This document shows, piece by piece, positions 8,051 to 17,613 of a stretch of DNA of 37,551 bases (the stretch's first letter is position 1; each line of letters opens with the position of its first letter). Position numbers and translations under genes: made by a program. The notes below the pieces were generated by a model that was not told the DNA's origin, ran no database searches, and saw nothing but the letters and a program-made list of their open reading frames with translations. This stretch comes from an uncultured Eisenbergiella sp. (lineage in GTDB: Bacteria > Bacillota > Clostridia > Lachnospirales > Lachnospiraceae): positions 1 through 37,551 of the forward strand of contig CANRMT010000014.1 of NCBI GenBank assembly GCA_947631815.1. Reading direction: 5' to 3'.

Positions 8051-10183
8051 TTGAAATCCTTCACGCACGAATTTATCCCCGAGTTCCATAAATCCCTCAC
8101 GCCCACCGCCGAGATCAGCGGGTTTCCGGTGCGCCCCGGCATGTTCGACAACAACGGCGCCATCATGCTCCCCGTGGGCGTGAACTTCACCGTGCACACC
8201 CAGGGCGGCACGGCCTGCACCCTGCTCCTGTTTCACCGGGGAGAGGAGGAGCCCTTTGCCCGGCTGCCCTTTCCCGAGGCCTACAAGATCGGCGACGTGT
8301 ATTCCATGATCGTGTTCGGCCTGAACATCGAAGAATTTGAATACGCCTATCAGGTGGACGGCCCCTATGATCCCCAGAAAGGGCTGATCTACGATCCCGC
8401 CAAGGTGCTGCTGGATCCTTATGCTAAGGCCGTGGCGGGCCAGCGGGAATGGGGAGAGAAAAAGCTGGGAAGCTATCACGCCCGCGTGGTGCGCGATGTG
8501 TTCGACTGGGGAGATATGCCGCAGTCCCCACGCAAGATGAGCGACCTGGTCATCTACGAGCTCCACATCCGCGGGTTCACCCGCCACCCCTCCTCGGGCG
8601 TGGCGCATCCCGGCACCTTCTCGGGATTAAAAGAAAAGATCCCCTACTTAAAAGAGCTGGGGATCAACGCGGTGGAGCTGATGCCGATCTTCGAATTTGA
8701 CGAGAACCGCAATTCCCGCACGGTAAACGGGAAAAAGCTCCTGGAATACTGGGGCTATAACACGGTGAGTTTTTTTGCCCCGAATACCAGCTACAACTCC
8801 ACGCCGGAATACAACCGGGAAGGCACGGAGCTGAAGGAGCTGATCAAGACACTGCATGACAGCGGCATCGAAGTGATCCTGGATGTGGTGTTCAACCATA
8901 CGGCGGAAGGAAACGAAAAAGGCCCCACGTTCTGTTTCAAGGGCTTTGACAATAAGGTCTACTACATGCTGACGCCGGAGGGCCATTATTACAATTTCAG
9001 CGGCTGCGGCAATACCCTGAACTGCAACCATCCCGTGGTCCGGCAGATGATCCTGGAATGCCTGCGCTACTGGACCATCAACTACCGGGTGGACGGCTTC
9101 CGCTTCGATCTGGCCAGCATCCTGGGCCGTCAGGAGGACGGCTCTCCCATGAACAACCCGCCGCTTCTGGAGGTGCTTGCCTACGATCCGGTCCTGCGCA
9201 ACGTCAAGCTGATCGCCGAGGCTTGGGACGCAGGCGGCATGTATCAGGTGGGCAGCTTCCCGGCCAGCAAACGCTGGGCGGAGTGGAACGGCCGCTACCG
9301 CGATTCCATCCGCGGGTTCCTGAAAGGGGACTGCTGGCTCTCCTGGGATGCCGCATGGCGCATCGCCGGTTCCGGCGACCTGTACGGCGGCTATTTCGAC
9401 GATCACAACGACAACTACGCCGGTTACAATTCCTGCGTGAATTTCCTGACCTGCCACGACGGCTTCACGCTGTACGATCTGTATTCCTATAATGAAAAGC
9501 ACAATGAGGCCAACGGCTGGAACAATACGGACGGCGCCAACGACAACCGCAGCTGGAACTGCGGCGCGGAGGGCGACACCGATGACCCGGAGGTCCTTTC
9601 CTTACGTTTCCGCATAATCCGCAACGCCTGCGCGGTGCTGATGTGCAGCCGCGGCACGCCCATGTTCTTCGCGGGGGATGAGTTCGGAAATACGCAGTAC
9701 GGCAACAACAACGGCTACTGCCAGGACAACGAGATCTCCTGGCTGGACTGGACCCTTCTGGAGAAAAACAGGGAGCTGTTCGAATTCTTCAAATTCATGA
9801 TCCGATACCGCCAGCGCCACCCGGTCATCCGCAAAAAGCTGCCCAACGCGGTCTGCGGCATGGAGCCCTTACAGGCCCACGACGTCAACGCGGATATCAA
9901 CGATCTTCCTGAGAACACGCGGACCTTCGGCATCAGCTTCGCGGGCTATGACCGGGAGACCGGTCAGGACGATCTGGTCTATGTGGCCGTCAACACTCAT
10001 TGGGAAGACACCGCGATCACGCTTCCCTCCCAGGGGCTGCGCGGCTCCTGGTATTTGAGCGTCAACACCTGGGGCGACGGCGAGGGCCGGTACTGCTACC
10101 CGGAGGGCACGGAGGTACGCATCGACGGCGGATTCGTCATGCGGCCCCGCTCCGTGGCCGTCTTCACAGGACGGCCGCTCTGA
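8051..10183 (+). CDS. glgX: Glycogen debranching enzyme / isoamylase-type GH13
   Basis: MLPVGVNFTVHTQGGTACTLLLF; VIYELHIRGFTRHPSSGV; EVILDVVFNHTAEGN; DGFRFDLASILGR; LIAEAWDAGGMYQVG; NFLTCHDGFTLYDL. TTG start after AAGGAG. Confidence 0.9.
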   Translation: MKSFTHEFIPEFHKSLTPTAEISGFPVRPGMFDNNGAIMLPVGVNFTVHTQGGTACTLLLFHRGEEEPFARLPFPEAYKIGDVYSMIVFGLNIEEFEYAYQVDGPYDPQKGLIYDPAKVLLDPYAKAVAGQREWGEKKLGSYHARVVRDVFDWGDMPQSPRKMSDLVIYELHIRGFTRHPSSGVAHPGTFSGLKEKIPYLKELGINAVELMPIFEFDENRNSRTVNGKKLLEYWGYNTVSFFAPNTSYNSTPEYNREGTELKELIKTLHDSGIEVILDVVFNHTAEGNEKGPTFCFKGFDNKVYYMLTPEGHYYNFSGCGNTLNCNHPVVRQMILECLRYWTINYRVDGFRFDLASILGRQEDGSPMNNPPLLEVLAYDPVLRNVKLIAEAWDAGGMYQVGSFPASKRWAEWNGRYRDSIRGFLKGDCWLSWDAAWRIAGSGDLYGGYFDDHNDNYAGYNSCVNFLTCHDGFTLYDLYSYNEKHNEANGWNNTDGANDNRSWNCGAEGDTDDPEVLSLRFRIIRNACAVLMCSRGTPMFFAGDEFGNTQYGNNNGYCQDNEISWLDWTLLEKNRELFEFFKFMIRYRQRHPVIRKKLPNAVCGMEPLQAHDVNADINDLPENTRTFGISFAGYDRETGQDDLVYVAVNTHWEDTAITLPSQGLRGSWYLSVNTWGDGEGRYCYPEGTEVRIDGGFVMRPRSVAVFTGRPL

Positions 10184-10215
10184 ACGGCGGCGCATAGCCG
10201 CCCCCGTCAAAGAAC

Positions 10216-10419
10216 GGCAGCCGCCCCGGCAGAAAGCGCCGCCCGCGGCCTGTGTGTATTCCATTTTCCCGGACCGTAGAAAAACGCCGGTTCTTAACGA
10301 AGCAAGTCCGCCAGGACGCCGCTGAGTTTAGAACCGCTGCGTTTTTCTCCGAGCGCGAGCGTGTCCGGAAAAGGAATACACACAGGCCGCGGGCGGCGCT
10401 TTCTGCCGGGGCGGCTGCC
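10216..10419. repeat. Long palindromic element 1 (204 bp; 47-bp perfect outer arms; 69-bp family core at 10279-10347)
   Basis: GGCAGCCGCCCCGGCAGAAAGCGCCGCCCGCGGCCTGTGTGTATTCC is the exact reverse complement of the right flank; inner GAAAAACGCCGGTTCT / AGAACCGCTGCGTTTTTC. Confidence 0.95.
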
Positions 10420-10436
10420 ACACTTTGGCAAAGGCC

Positions 10437-11246
10437 TCAGAGCGCCGTCAGGCAACCGCCTTTGGCCTCCACGATGACATCATCCACGGCCAGCCACGCG
10501 CTGTCCGCCGACGGATTATACACCGCTCCGCAGTCCGCCGTGAAGCGCAGACCGCGCAGAAGCTGCAGATAATCGATGATCTCGATGTTGGTGGCGTACC
10601 AGATATCGGGACGGTTCCCCATCAGCCTGCAGAAATCCTCGATCACCTTCCAGTTATTGCGCTCCGTATTCTGATCGAACTCATAGCTGTGTCCCCAGAC
10701 ATACATCAGCTTCAGATACTGCTTCTTCGGGAAATCCGCGAAATACTGTCCGTACTCCATCAGCTTCGGGTCGCTGTGGTGACAGGTGGGATGCCACTCC
10801 ATGGGATTCTCCGGCAGCGCGAAATCCGGCACGCTTTCCACCACGCGGCCGTATGCGATGCCGAGGCTTGCAAACAGCGTTTCGATCTCCTTCGTATAGG
10901 AGCCGTTGGGATAGGCATGTCCCCTGACCACATATCCGGTGAGCTTCTCCAGCCCCCTGCGGTCCTCCAGGATCTCCTCCGCCACCTCGGAAAGCGGACA
11001 TCTGGCGATGGTCGGATGGTGCTGCGTATGGGTCGCCACCTCATGTCCAAGGTACAGCGTGCCGACCTCCTCCGCCAGGACCCGTTCGCCCCGTTCCATC
11101 AGTCCATAGTTCAGATTGAAGGTCCCGCGGATCCCGTACCGGTTGAAGATCTCCACCAGCTTCCGATCCTGCTCCCTCCCATCGTCATAGCTCATGGTGA
11201 GCGCCTTCGCCTTCCCCTGCGGGAAGCAATAGTAAATGTTCTTCAT
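10437..11246 (-). CDS. Polysaccharide deacetylase (NodB-homology/CE4-like)
   Basis: KALTMSYDDGREQDRKLVEIFNRYGIRGTFNLN; LGHEVATHTQHHPTIA; RGHAYPNGSY. Confidence 0.85.
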   Translation of the reverse strand: MKNIYYCFPQGKAKALTMSYDDGREQDRKLVEIFNRYGIRGTFNLNYGLMERGERVLAEEVGTLYLGHEVATHTQHHPTIARCPLSEVAEEILEDRRGLEKLTGYVVRGHAYPNGSYTKEIETLFASLGIAYGRVVESVPDFALPENPMEWHPTCHHSDPKLMEYGQYFADFPKKQYLKLMYVWGHSYEFDQNTERNNWKVIEDFCRLMGNRPDIWYATNIEIIDYLQLLRGLRFTADCGAVYNPSADSAWLAVDDVIVEAKGGCLTAL

Positions 11247-11258
11247 TTTCTTCCTCCT

Positions 11259-13115
11259 TTATCCCTGTGTGATCTCGCTCCAGCTCTCGATGCCGATGAT
11301 GGATTTCGCGAATTCCGTCACGGCCTCCGATCCGGGTCTGTCGATATTTTTAAACACATCGTAGATGAACTTATGATGCCCTCCCTGATAGGAAAGCCCC
11401 AGCGCCAGTCCCTGCGCCACCTCCTCCGACGCGTCTGTCTGACGGGACAGGATCATGGCGTCGATATGAGGATTCCCGGCCGCCGCGTAATAGGCATAAG
11501 CGAAGGCCGCCGCCTGGTTTGCCTCTCCCTTCGCGGAGGAATAGCCCAGCTCGCTCAGAATGATGGGGCGCACCTCCCCGGAGGCCGTGAGCATCTCTTC
11601 ATTCTGCATAAAATCCGTCACCACATGGATATTCTCCATCGTGACGATGGAGGTATCCTCCGAATCGGTGATCAGCCTGTCGATCTTTTCGGAGGAATTC
11701 CAGAAGGTCGTGTTGTTCAGCGGATACGCATACGGATGGTGTGCCAGCCCCCAGTCGAAATTGCCTTCTTTTTTCACGATCTCGTTTATGGCGGTCAGCA
11801 GATCCCTCACGTCGTAGCTGCTATTGGACTGCAGATCCCGGTTCCACTGCTGATCCATGGAGACATAAATGCGGGCGTTGGCGTTGTAGCTTTTGATGCC
11901 GTTGTAAAAAACACGCACCGCGTTGGCGTACTCCCTGGCGTAGGTATCCAGATCCACATACTGCATGTAATTCCAGTCGGCCCGGACGTTCACTTCGTTC
12001 CCCACGATCCAGTTCATGACCGTGCCGTGCTCCGTGTCCCGATACCGCCGCGCCAGAAAACAGGCCACCGCCTCCATCGTCTCGATCCCCGCGTCCTCCG
12101 CCGTGTTGAAGGCATAATAATGGCCGGAGCCGCCGCGGGAAAGCGGGTGGATGAGCTGGGGCTGCGCCGCGCTCTTATTGTTCAGGAGGATCGCCGTAAT
12201 GGTGATGCCCTTTTCCGTCAGCGTGCTGAAAACATGGTCGTACTCCGAGATCCGCTGTCCGTTGAAGGCGTAGGTCTTCCCGTTATGGTCAAAATAAATG
12301 GTGGGGTACGCGCCGTTCGTGGTCTCCCCCAGGATCTTGGAAATGAAGATATTGTACGCGGCGTGATGGACGCCCAGATCGTCCAGCTCGGACCCGGTCA
12401 GCTTCAGCGGATCCACCAAAATGCCCTTGATGGACGCGGGCTTTGGAAAATCTCCCCGATACGCCGCCAGCACCTCCGGATTGGTGATATACTGCGGCTC
12501 GCAAAGCGGCACATATTCCCCGTTCAGCTTCACCGCCACCACGAACTTGGACATCAGCCTGGAATCGGAGCGGTCAATGTTGGTCTGCGCGGACAGGGTA
12601 AACGATCTATCCTTCGTCACGCGGGCGATATAGTTTCCCTCCGGATCGGGCTGCGTATCGTACATCTTCATCTCGAGCAGATAAAAGCTGTCGTCATCGC
12701 TGACCGGCTTTTCCTCCACCGTGCCCCGCAGCTCAAAGCTGCCGGTGCCGGGCCGGATCTCACAGGATTCCACCTTGACAAAACCGTCCCGGTTCTCCTC
12801 CGTCAGCTCCACATATACCTCTGGCTCTTCTGTTTCGGTCTCGGTCTCCGTTTCCGGTTCTGTTTCTGGCTCCGTCTCATATCCGGACTCCTCCGCCTGC
12901 GGTCCGTCCGTCTGCTGCGCGTCCGCCCCAGCCTCGTTCTGAGCCAACTCCGCCTGAACGGGCTGTGCATCCTCCGCCCCTTCCCGCAGGGCATAGAACA
13001 GCCCGCAGCCCAGCGTGACCACGGCAAAAAAAACAGCCGCCGCGTATATGGCGGTCAGGGTCCGCATTTCCCGTCTATTCTTTTTTCTCTTTTTTTTGGT
13101 GTTCACCGCTTTCAA
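11259..13115 (-). CDS. Membrane-anchored, putatively secreted DUF5722-like glycoside-hydrolase-fold protein
   Basis: N-terminal basic/TM anchor, (ET/EP)-rich linker, then IVGNEVNVRADWNYMQYVDLDTYAREYANAVRVFYNGIKSYNANARIYVSMDQQW and ILSELGYSSAKGEANQAAAFAYAYYAA. Confidence 0.7.
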   Translation of the reverse strand: MKAVNTKKKRKKNRREMRTLTAIYAAAVFFAVVTLGCGLFYALREGAEDAQPVQAELAQNEAGADAQQTDGPQAEESGYETEPETEPETETETETEEPEVYVELTEENRDGFVKVESCEIRPGTGSFELRGTVEEKPVSDDDSFYLLEMKMYDTQPDPEGNYIARVTKDRSFTLSAQTNIDRSDSRLMSKFVVAVKLNGEYVPLCEPQYITNPEVLAAYRGDFPKPASIKGILVDPLKLTGSELDDLGVHHAAYNIFISKILGETTNGAYPTIYFDHNGKTYAFNGQRISEYDHVFSTLTEKGITITAILLNNKSAAQPQLIHPLSRGGSGHYYAFNTAEDAGIETMEAVACFLARRYRDTEHGTVMNWIVGNEVNVRADWNYMQYVDLDTYAREYANAVRVFYNGIKSYNANARIYVSMDQQWNRDLQSNSSYDVRDLLTAINEIVKKEGNFDWGLAHHPYAYPLNNTTFWNSSEKIDRLITDSEDTSIVTMENIHVVTDFMQNEEMLTASGEVRPIILSELGYSSAKGEANQAAAFAYAYYAAAGNPHIDAMILSRQTDASEEVAQGLALGLSYQGGHHKFIYDVFKNIDRPGSEAVTEFAKSIIGIESWSEITQG

Positions 13116-13359
13116 AACGCATCCCCCACACGCTTTGGCGCACGTCCCTGACGCCGCGCCGTCTGGTTTTCATTCTATCATCCCTGACGGGCCCGGCGCA
13201 ATAGGTTTTTGTAATATCTCCGTAACATTTTTTGCGATGGAAAACGGGATGCTGTCAGTGTTTATCGAATAAAAGAATTGAATTTTTATATTCATTATGT
13301 TACTGTTACACTAACGCCGAAATCATATCGTTCCAACGATCGCTTCATGAGGATATATT

Positions 13360-15264
13360 ATGATCAGAAAAGAAAAAGGCTTTTTTTACGGACAGGTTCT
13401 CTTCTCTTTCGCCGCGGTGCTGTTCACGCTCATTCTTGTGAGAGGCCGGGAACCCGTGATCTCCTACACATTTGTAAAAGGACTCGTCCTTCCCCTGCTT
13501 TACTGTTTCTTCTATCTCTCCAAATGGATGAACTGCGGCATTTTCACCGCGGCAGTCCTGACCATATGTGCGGTCATCCGATTTGCCCGGAAAGAGAAAA
13601 ATATTTTTCAGAACGCGCAGACGGGCTGTCTGATCTCGGGCTTGTCGGTTCTGCTGTGCTTTTATATCGTAGTGCTCAAAACCGGTTATGCGGACGCATG
13701 GGACCCCTCCCTGCGCACACTGCAGGTGATCAGCTTTATTGGCCTGGAAAGTCTCCTGATCGGAATAACGGGCTGGCTTCGGACACACGGCCCCCGTTCC
13801 GCCGACCGGGAGTTTCAGCTTCCCGCATGGCTGTATACAGCCGTTCCCATTGCCGCTATTCTTTGCTATATCCCCATCGTCCTGTCCGGACGCTACGTCT
13901 ATCCGCAGGGAGATGACTTCGATTACAGCGCGCTCTGCCATCGTGTCTGGGTGGAGGGCCAGGGATTTTCCGGCGTGTTAAAGGCGGCGCTCGCGCAGGT
14001 CGCGGAGGCCTATGTGGGGTGGCAGGGCACTTTTTCCTCCCTTTTCCTGATGGCACTCCAGCCGGGCGTCTGTGACACAGACGGCTATCATCTGGTTCCC
14101 TTCCTGCTGTCCTTTCTCTGCATCGCTGCGACCTGCCTGCTCTTCTACGCACTGCTGTACAAAATATGCGGCGCCTCTAAGAAGGAAACGGTTTTCGCCG
14201 CGTCCTGTGTCAGCCTTTTGATCGTCCAGCTTGTGCCCGCCAAGGCCCACGCATTTTTCTGGTACAACGGCGCCATCCATTATATGGGATCCTTTTCCTT
14301 CCTGATCTGCTTTTTATCCTTTGTCCTGCTCGCATGCCAGGCACGGACGGTCTGGAAACGCCGGATCTTTCTCATCCTCTCTGCGCCCTTCGGAATCCTG
14401 GCGGGCGGCGGGGATCTGGTGAGCGGGCTGACCGGCTGTATCCTGATCGGTTATCTGTTCATCCTCTTTATCTATCTGAAAAAGAAGGAGTGTCTGAAGC
14501 CCCTTCTGTTTTCCGGATTCTTCCTGCTGGCGGCCTTTTCGGCAAATGTCCTGTCTCCCGGCTTCCCGAAACGCGACATGCGCATTCAGCAGGAAATCGA
14601 ATACGGAGCGATAGGTTCCATCCTGAAATCCTTCCAGGTATGTTTCACGCAGGCGGCCGGTGAATTCGTGAGCTGGTATCTCCTTCTCCTCCTGCTGGTC
14701 CTCTCACCCGTGCTGTGGAATATCGCCCGCAGATGCAAATTCCGTTTCCCTTTGCCGGGGATCGTCTCCCTTGCCAGTTACTGCATGCTTTCCGCAATGT
14801 ACACGCCTCTGATCTTCGCGCTGGGAGAATGGCGCCTCGGCCGGATCCAGGATATCATTTATTTCGCCTACGTCCTGCTCCTGACCCTGAACGAATTCTA
14901 TCTGTTCGGATGGATCCAGCGGAAAAAAGGAGCTGAATTCGGATTTTTCCTGTCTCCGAAGACATTCTATGCCCTGACTGCTGCCGGGCTCGTCATCACC
15001 GGACTGCTCACCGTCGGAACGCCGCAGAAGGTCACCAGCGCCGCCATCCTGGATGCGATCCGCACGGGAGAGGCGCAGCGATATGCCGCATGCATCCAGC
15101 GCAATATCGATCTTCTGGAGACCACCGAAGAGACTAGCGTGCAGGTGGAAAAGCCGCCCCGGACGCCAACCGTTTTCGTGGATGAGGAGATCGAACCCTG
15201 GCGGTGCGGGACGGCTGAATTTTTCGGAAAAGAAAAGGTTTATTACCCGGACGAGGCCGAGTGA
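13360..15264 (+). CDS. Large polytopic membrane protein (DUF6056-like; possible glycosyltransferase-type fold)
   Basis: Many TM segments; YVYPQGDDFDYSALCHRVWVEGQGF...YVGWQGTFSSLFLMALQPGV. Confidence 0.6.
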   Translation: MIRKEKGFFYGQVLFSFAAVLFTLILVRGREPVISYTFVKGLVLPLLYCFFYLSKWMNCGIFTAAVLTICAVIRFARKEKNIFQNAQTGCLISGLSVLLCFYIVVLKTGYADAWDPSLRTLQVISFIGLESLLIGITGWLRTHGPRSADREFQLPAWLYTAVPIAAILCYIPIVLSGRYVYPQGDDFDYSALCHRVWVEGQGFSGVLKAALAQVAEAYVGWQGTFSSLFLMALQPGVCDTDGYHLVPFLLSFLCIAATCLLFYALLYKICGASKKETVFAASCVSLLIVQLVPAKAHAFFWYNGAIHYMGSFSFLICFLSFVLLACQARTVWKRRIFLILSAPFGILAGGGDLVSGLTGCILIGYLFILFIYLKKKECLKPLLFSGFFLLAAFSANVLSPGFPKRDMRIQQEIEYGAIGSILKSFQVCFTQAAGEFVSWYLLLLLLVLSPVLWNIARRCKFRFPLPGIVSLASYCMLSAMYTPLIFALGEWRLGRIQDIIYFAYVLLLTLNEFYLFGWIQRKKGAEFGFFLSPKTFYALTAAGLVITGLLTVGTPQKVTSAAILDAIRTGEAQRYAACIQRNIDLLETTEETSVQVEKPPRTPTVFVDEEIEPWRCGTAEFFGKEKVYYPDEAE

Positions 15265-15288
15265 CCGGCAGATTCCCTGATCCGGGCG

Positions 15289-15460
15289 GTTCACACCCGA
15301 TAGCCGGTACGAAGGCCCCGGGTTCACGCCCGAATCCGATATGAAGCTCCACTGGATTCACACCCGATAGCTGATACGAAGCTCCACCGGGTTCACGCCC
15401 GATAGCCGGTGCGAAGCTCCACTGGATTCACGCCCGATATCCGGTGCGAAGATCCACCAG
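15289..15460. repeat. Five tandem units (~33-35 bp) spanning the stop codon of the D-2-hydroxyacid dehydrogenase gene
   Basis: Units at 15289, 15322, 15356, 15391 and 15426; consensus RTTCACRCCCGATAGCCGGTRCGAAGCTCCACYGG. Confidence 0.9.
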
Positions 15461-16384
15461 GTTCCCCAGCGGCTCCCCGTTCAGATACCGGCGCAGATTC
15501 TGCGCGAAAAGCTCCACGATCTGCTCCAGCGTCTCCGGCAGCGCGAAGCCGCCCGAGATGTGAGGCGTGATGACGGCATTGGGCGCATCCCAGAGCGGAT
15601 GGGAAGCCGGAAGCGGCTCGGGATCGGTCACATCCAGCGCGGCGCCCGCGATCCGGCTCGCATACAGCGCGTCGCAGAGGGCGTCCGTATCGATGGCACT
15701 GCCCCGCCCCACATTGAGCACTACCGCATTCTTTTTCAGAAGCGCGATGCGCGCCCGGTTCAGCGTGTGCCGGGTGAAGTCATTGCCGGGCAGGCTCATG
15801 GCCACCACATCGGCCCAGGGCAGAAGCCGGTCCAGCTCCTCCATGCCGCACAGCTCTTCCAGCCATTCCGGCTTATCAAAGCTCCGCCGCCGGATACCGG
15901 CCACATGGCAGCCCAGGGCTGCCATTTTTTTCCCGAAGGCGGACCCGATATCCCCGAAACCGACGATGAGCACATTGCTGCCCTCGATCACATCCACAAA
16001 TCCTTCCGATCTCCAGTCATGGGAAAGCTGATTTCGATAATATAAATGGAGCTTCTTGCGCAGCTCGAACAGGCAGCCGATCATATGCTCGGAGATCGCC
16101 AGCCCATAGGCGCCGGTGGCGTTGGCCAAAAGCGCGCCCTCCGGCAGGATCCCCGGTTCGCAGTAGCCCTCCGTTCCCGCGTTATTGAGCTGGATCCACT
16201 TCAGTTCCCCGCACTTTTGCAGCTGGGAAGGCGAACGCAGATTGCCCAGAATGACCTCCGCGTGCCGCAGATCCTCCTCCGTCACCGCGCTTTGCTCCCG
16301 AAAGACAAACGTCCGGCCCGGAGCGGCCTCCCGCAGTTTTTGTTTCTGCCGCTCGTTCAGCGGCGGCGTGACCAGAATATGCAT
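15428..16384 (-). CDS. D-2-hydroxyacid dehydrogenase family oxidoreductase
   Basis: VLIVGFGDIGSAFGKKMAALG; ALLKKNAVVLNVGRGSAIDTDALCDAL; GAALDVTDPEPLPASHPLWDAPNAVITPHISG; start MHILVTPPLNE with RBS. Confidence 0.9.
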   Translation of the reverse strand: MHILVTPPLNERQKQKLREAAPGRTFVFREQSAVTEEDLRHAEVILGNLRSPSQLQKCGELKWIQLNNAGTEGYCEPGILPEGALLANATGAYGLAISEHMIGCLFELRKKLHLYYRNQLSHDWRSEGFVDVIEGSNVLIVGFGDIGSAFGKKMAALGCHVAGIRRRSFDKPEWLEELCGMEELDRLLPWADVVAMSLPGNDFTRHTLNRARIALLKKNAVVLNVGRGSAIDTDALCDALYASRIAGAALDVTDPEPLPASHPLWDAPNAVITPHISGGFALPETLEQIVELFAQNLRRYLNGEPLGNLVDLRTGYRA

Positions 16385-16469
16385 GCCGATCTCTCCCTTC
16401 TTTTTTTTGCAAATCCGTCCCCAGACGGACATTCCGCGAAAATGCGGTCCCGCGAAGGGCCGTTTTCTC

Positions 16470-17315
16470 CTATCTGTTATAGATCCCCATTTTATTGATG
16501 ATGCCCTCCGCATCGATCCCCGGATGCGTCACATAAAGGCGGCAGATCAGCTCTGCCAGTTCCTCCCCGATCCGGTATTTTCCCGCCAGCTCCTTCACGG
16601 GCCGGCCCCTGTCCACGCTGCGCATGATGTCGGACACCAGCTTTTTCAGATCCTTTTCCGGCAGCTGCGCCATATATGCCTCGGGGGAGTCCGCCTTTAA
16701 ACCCTTGGCCGCTTTCTCTCCGGGATCTGCCTTCATTTCGGGAGCATTCGCTCCAAAGGCTCCCGTTTCCCTTCCGAGCGCGCCCACACCGGAGACTCCC
16801 GCATCCGTCCCGGAGTCCGCCTTTTCCGCCCCCGACACATACAGCGTGCCGCCCTGCGTCCCGGCGGGCAGATCCAGCCGTTCCGCTTGCCATCCATTCT
16901 CCGAAACCTTCAGCACCGCCATCGTGACCGGAAGAAGGAAACGCTTCGGGCCGCAGCTCCCGGGATTCAGAAAAAGCCTGCTGCCCTCGCGCCTTTCCTC
17001 GTATTTATGGGTATGACCGCTCAGCACGATATCGCACTCCGGCAGTTCCCCTGCCTTTTTGCGGTTATGGATCAGGAAAAAACGGACGCCGAAGAGCGTG
17101 ACCGACTGCGTTTCCGGCAGGGGCTTTTCCCAATCCCGATCCGTATTGCCCCGCACGGCGTACACGGGCGCGATCGCGGAAAGCCGCTCCAGGATCTCCG
17201 GTCCGCCCACGTCTCCGGCGTGCAGGATCGCGCCGCAGCCTTTCAGCGCTTCCAGCACCTCCTCCCGTAGCAGCCCGTGCGTATCCGAAAGGATCCCGAT
17301 CCTGTTCTCCGCCAT
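16470..17315 (-). CDS. YfcE-like metallophosphoesterase with a C-terminal extension
   Basis: NRIGILSDTHGLLREEVLEAL; ILHAGDVGGPEILERL; VRGNTDRDW; VLSGHTHKYEERREGSRLFLNPGSCG; then ~110 extra residues. Confidence 0.88.
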   Translation of the reverse strand: MAENRIGILSDTHGLLREEVLEALKGCGAILHAGDVGGPEILERLSAIAPVYAVRGNTDRDWEKPLPETQSVTLFGVRFFLIHNRKKAGELPECDIVLSGHTHKYEERREGSRLFLNPGSCGPKRFLLPVTMAVLKVSENGWQAERLDLPAGTQGGTLYVSGAEKADSGTDAGVSGVGALGRETGAFGANAPEMKADPGEKAAKGLKADSPEAYMAQLPEKDLKKLVSDIMRSVDRGRPVKELAGKYRIGEELAELICRLYVTHPGIDAEGIINKMGIYNR

Positions 17316-17489
17316 CTCCTGTGCCTCCTTTTTCCGGACTGTATGTCCGGCCCTTCTGTTCCCGCCCGGGTACATGTTTCCTTCCGGGCAGACATTTCCC
17401 CCTGAGCCCACATCTCCCTTTTCTCCGGGCAGATATTTCTCCCGGCGGCGCTTTCCCGATCCGCAGATCCTTCCCGTAGAAAATCGTTT

Positions 17490-17552
17490 CCGGCAAAACA
17501 GCCGCTTCCCCGGCGAAAAAACTTCCCGTCCGGCAAAAAAATCCGCTTCCCA
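17490..17552. repeat. About three 20-bp degenerate tandem units
   Basis: CCGGCAAAACAGCCGCTTCC / CCGGCGAAAAAACTTCCCGT / CCGGCAAAAAAATCCGCTTCC. Confidence 0.6.
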
Positions 17553-17613
17553 CCGGAGCGGAATATTGCTATACTATATCCGTCGGCCTTTTGCCCGACA
17601 GGGAGGTTCTTCC

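Noticed and set aside
10216-10419. Palindrome 1 as a simple rho-independent terminator between convergent genes
   Set aside because: Far longer than a terminator stem, and the same core occurs in a divergent intergenic region (19523-19700); a terminator role at this locus remains possible but is not a sufficient explanation.
10164-10421. Similar peptides (KNAAVLxS...F.KNRRFS.V) encoded by palindromes 1 and 2 (also 19550-19747)
   Set aside because: The similarity follows from the shared nucleotide core; no RBS, no conserved flanks, and the sequence is a palindrome. Kept only as support for the shared core.
12822-12885. Simple (ET/EP) repeat in the DUF5722-like protein
   Set aside because: A common low-complexity linker in secreted Firmicute proteins; not distinctive by itself.
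10425-13151. 908-aa plus-strand ORF opposite the deacetylase and DUF5722-like genes
   Set aside because: Antisense shadow ORF in GC-rich sequence; no recognisable motifs, while the minus-strand ORFs have clear family signatures.
15289-15460. Tandem arrays considered as CRISPR
   Set aside because: Units are contiguous with no unique spacers and no cas genes nearby; these are minisatellites.
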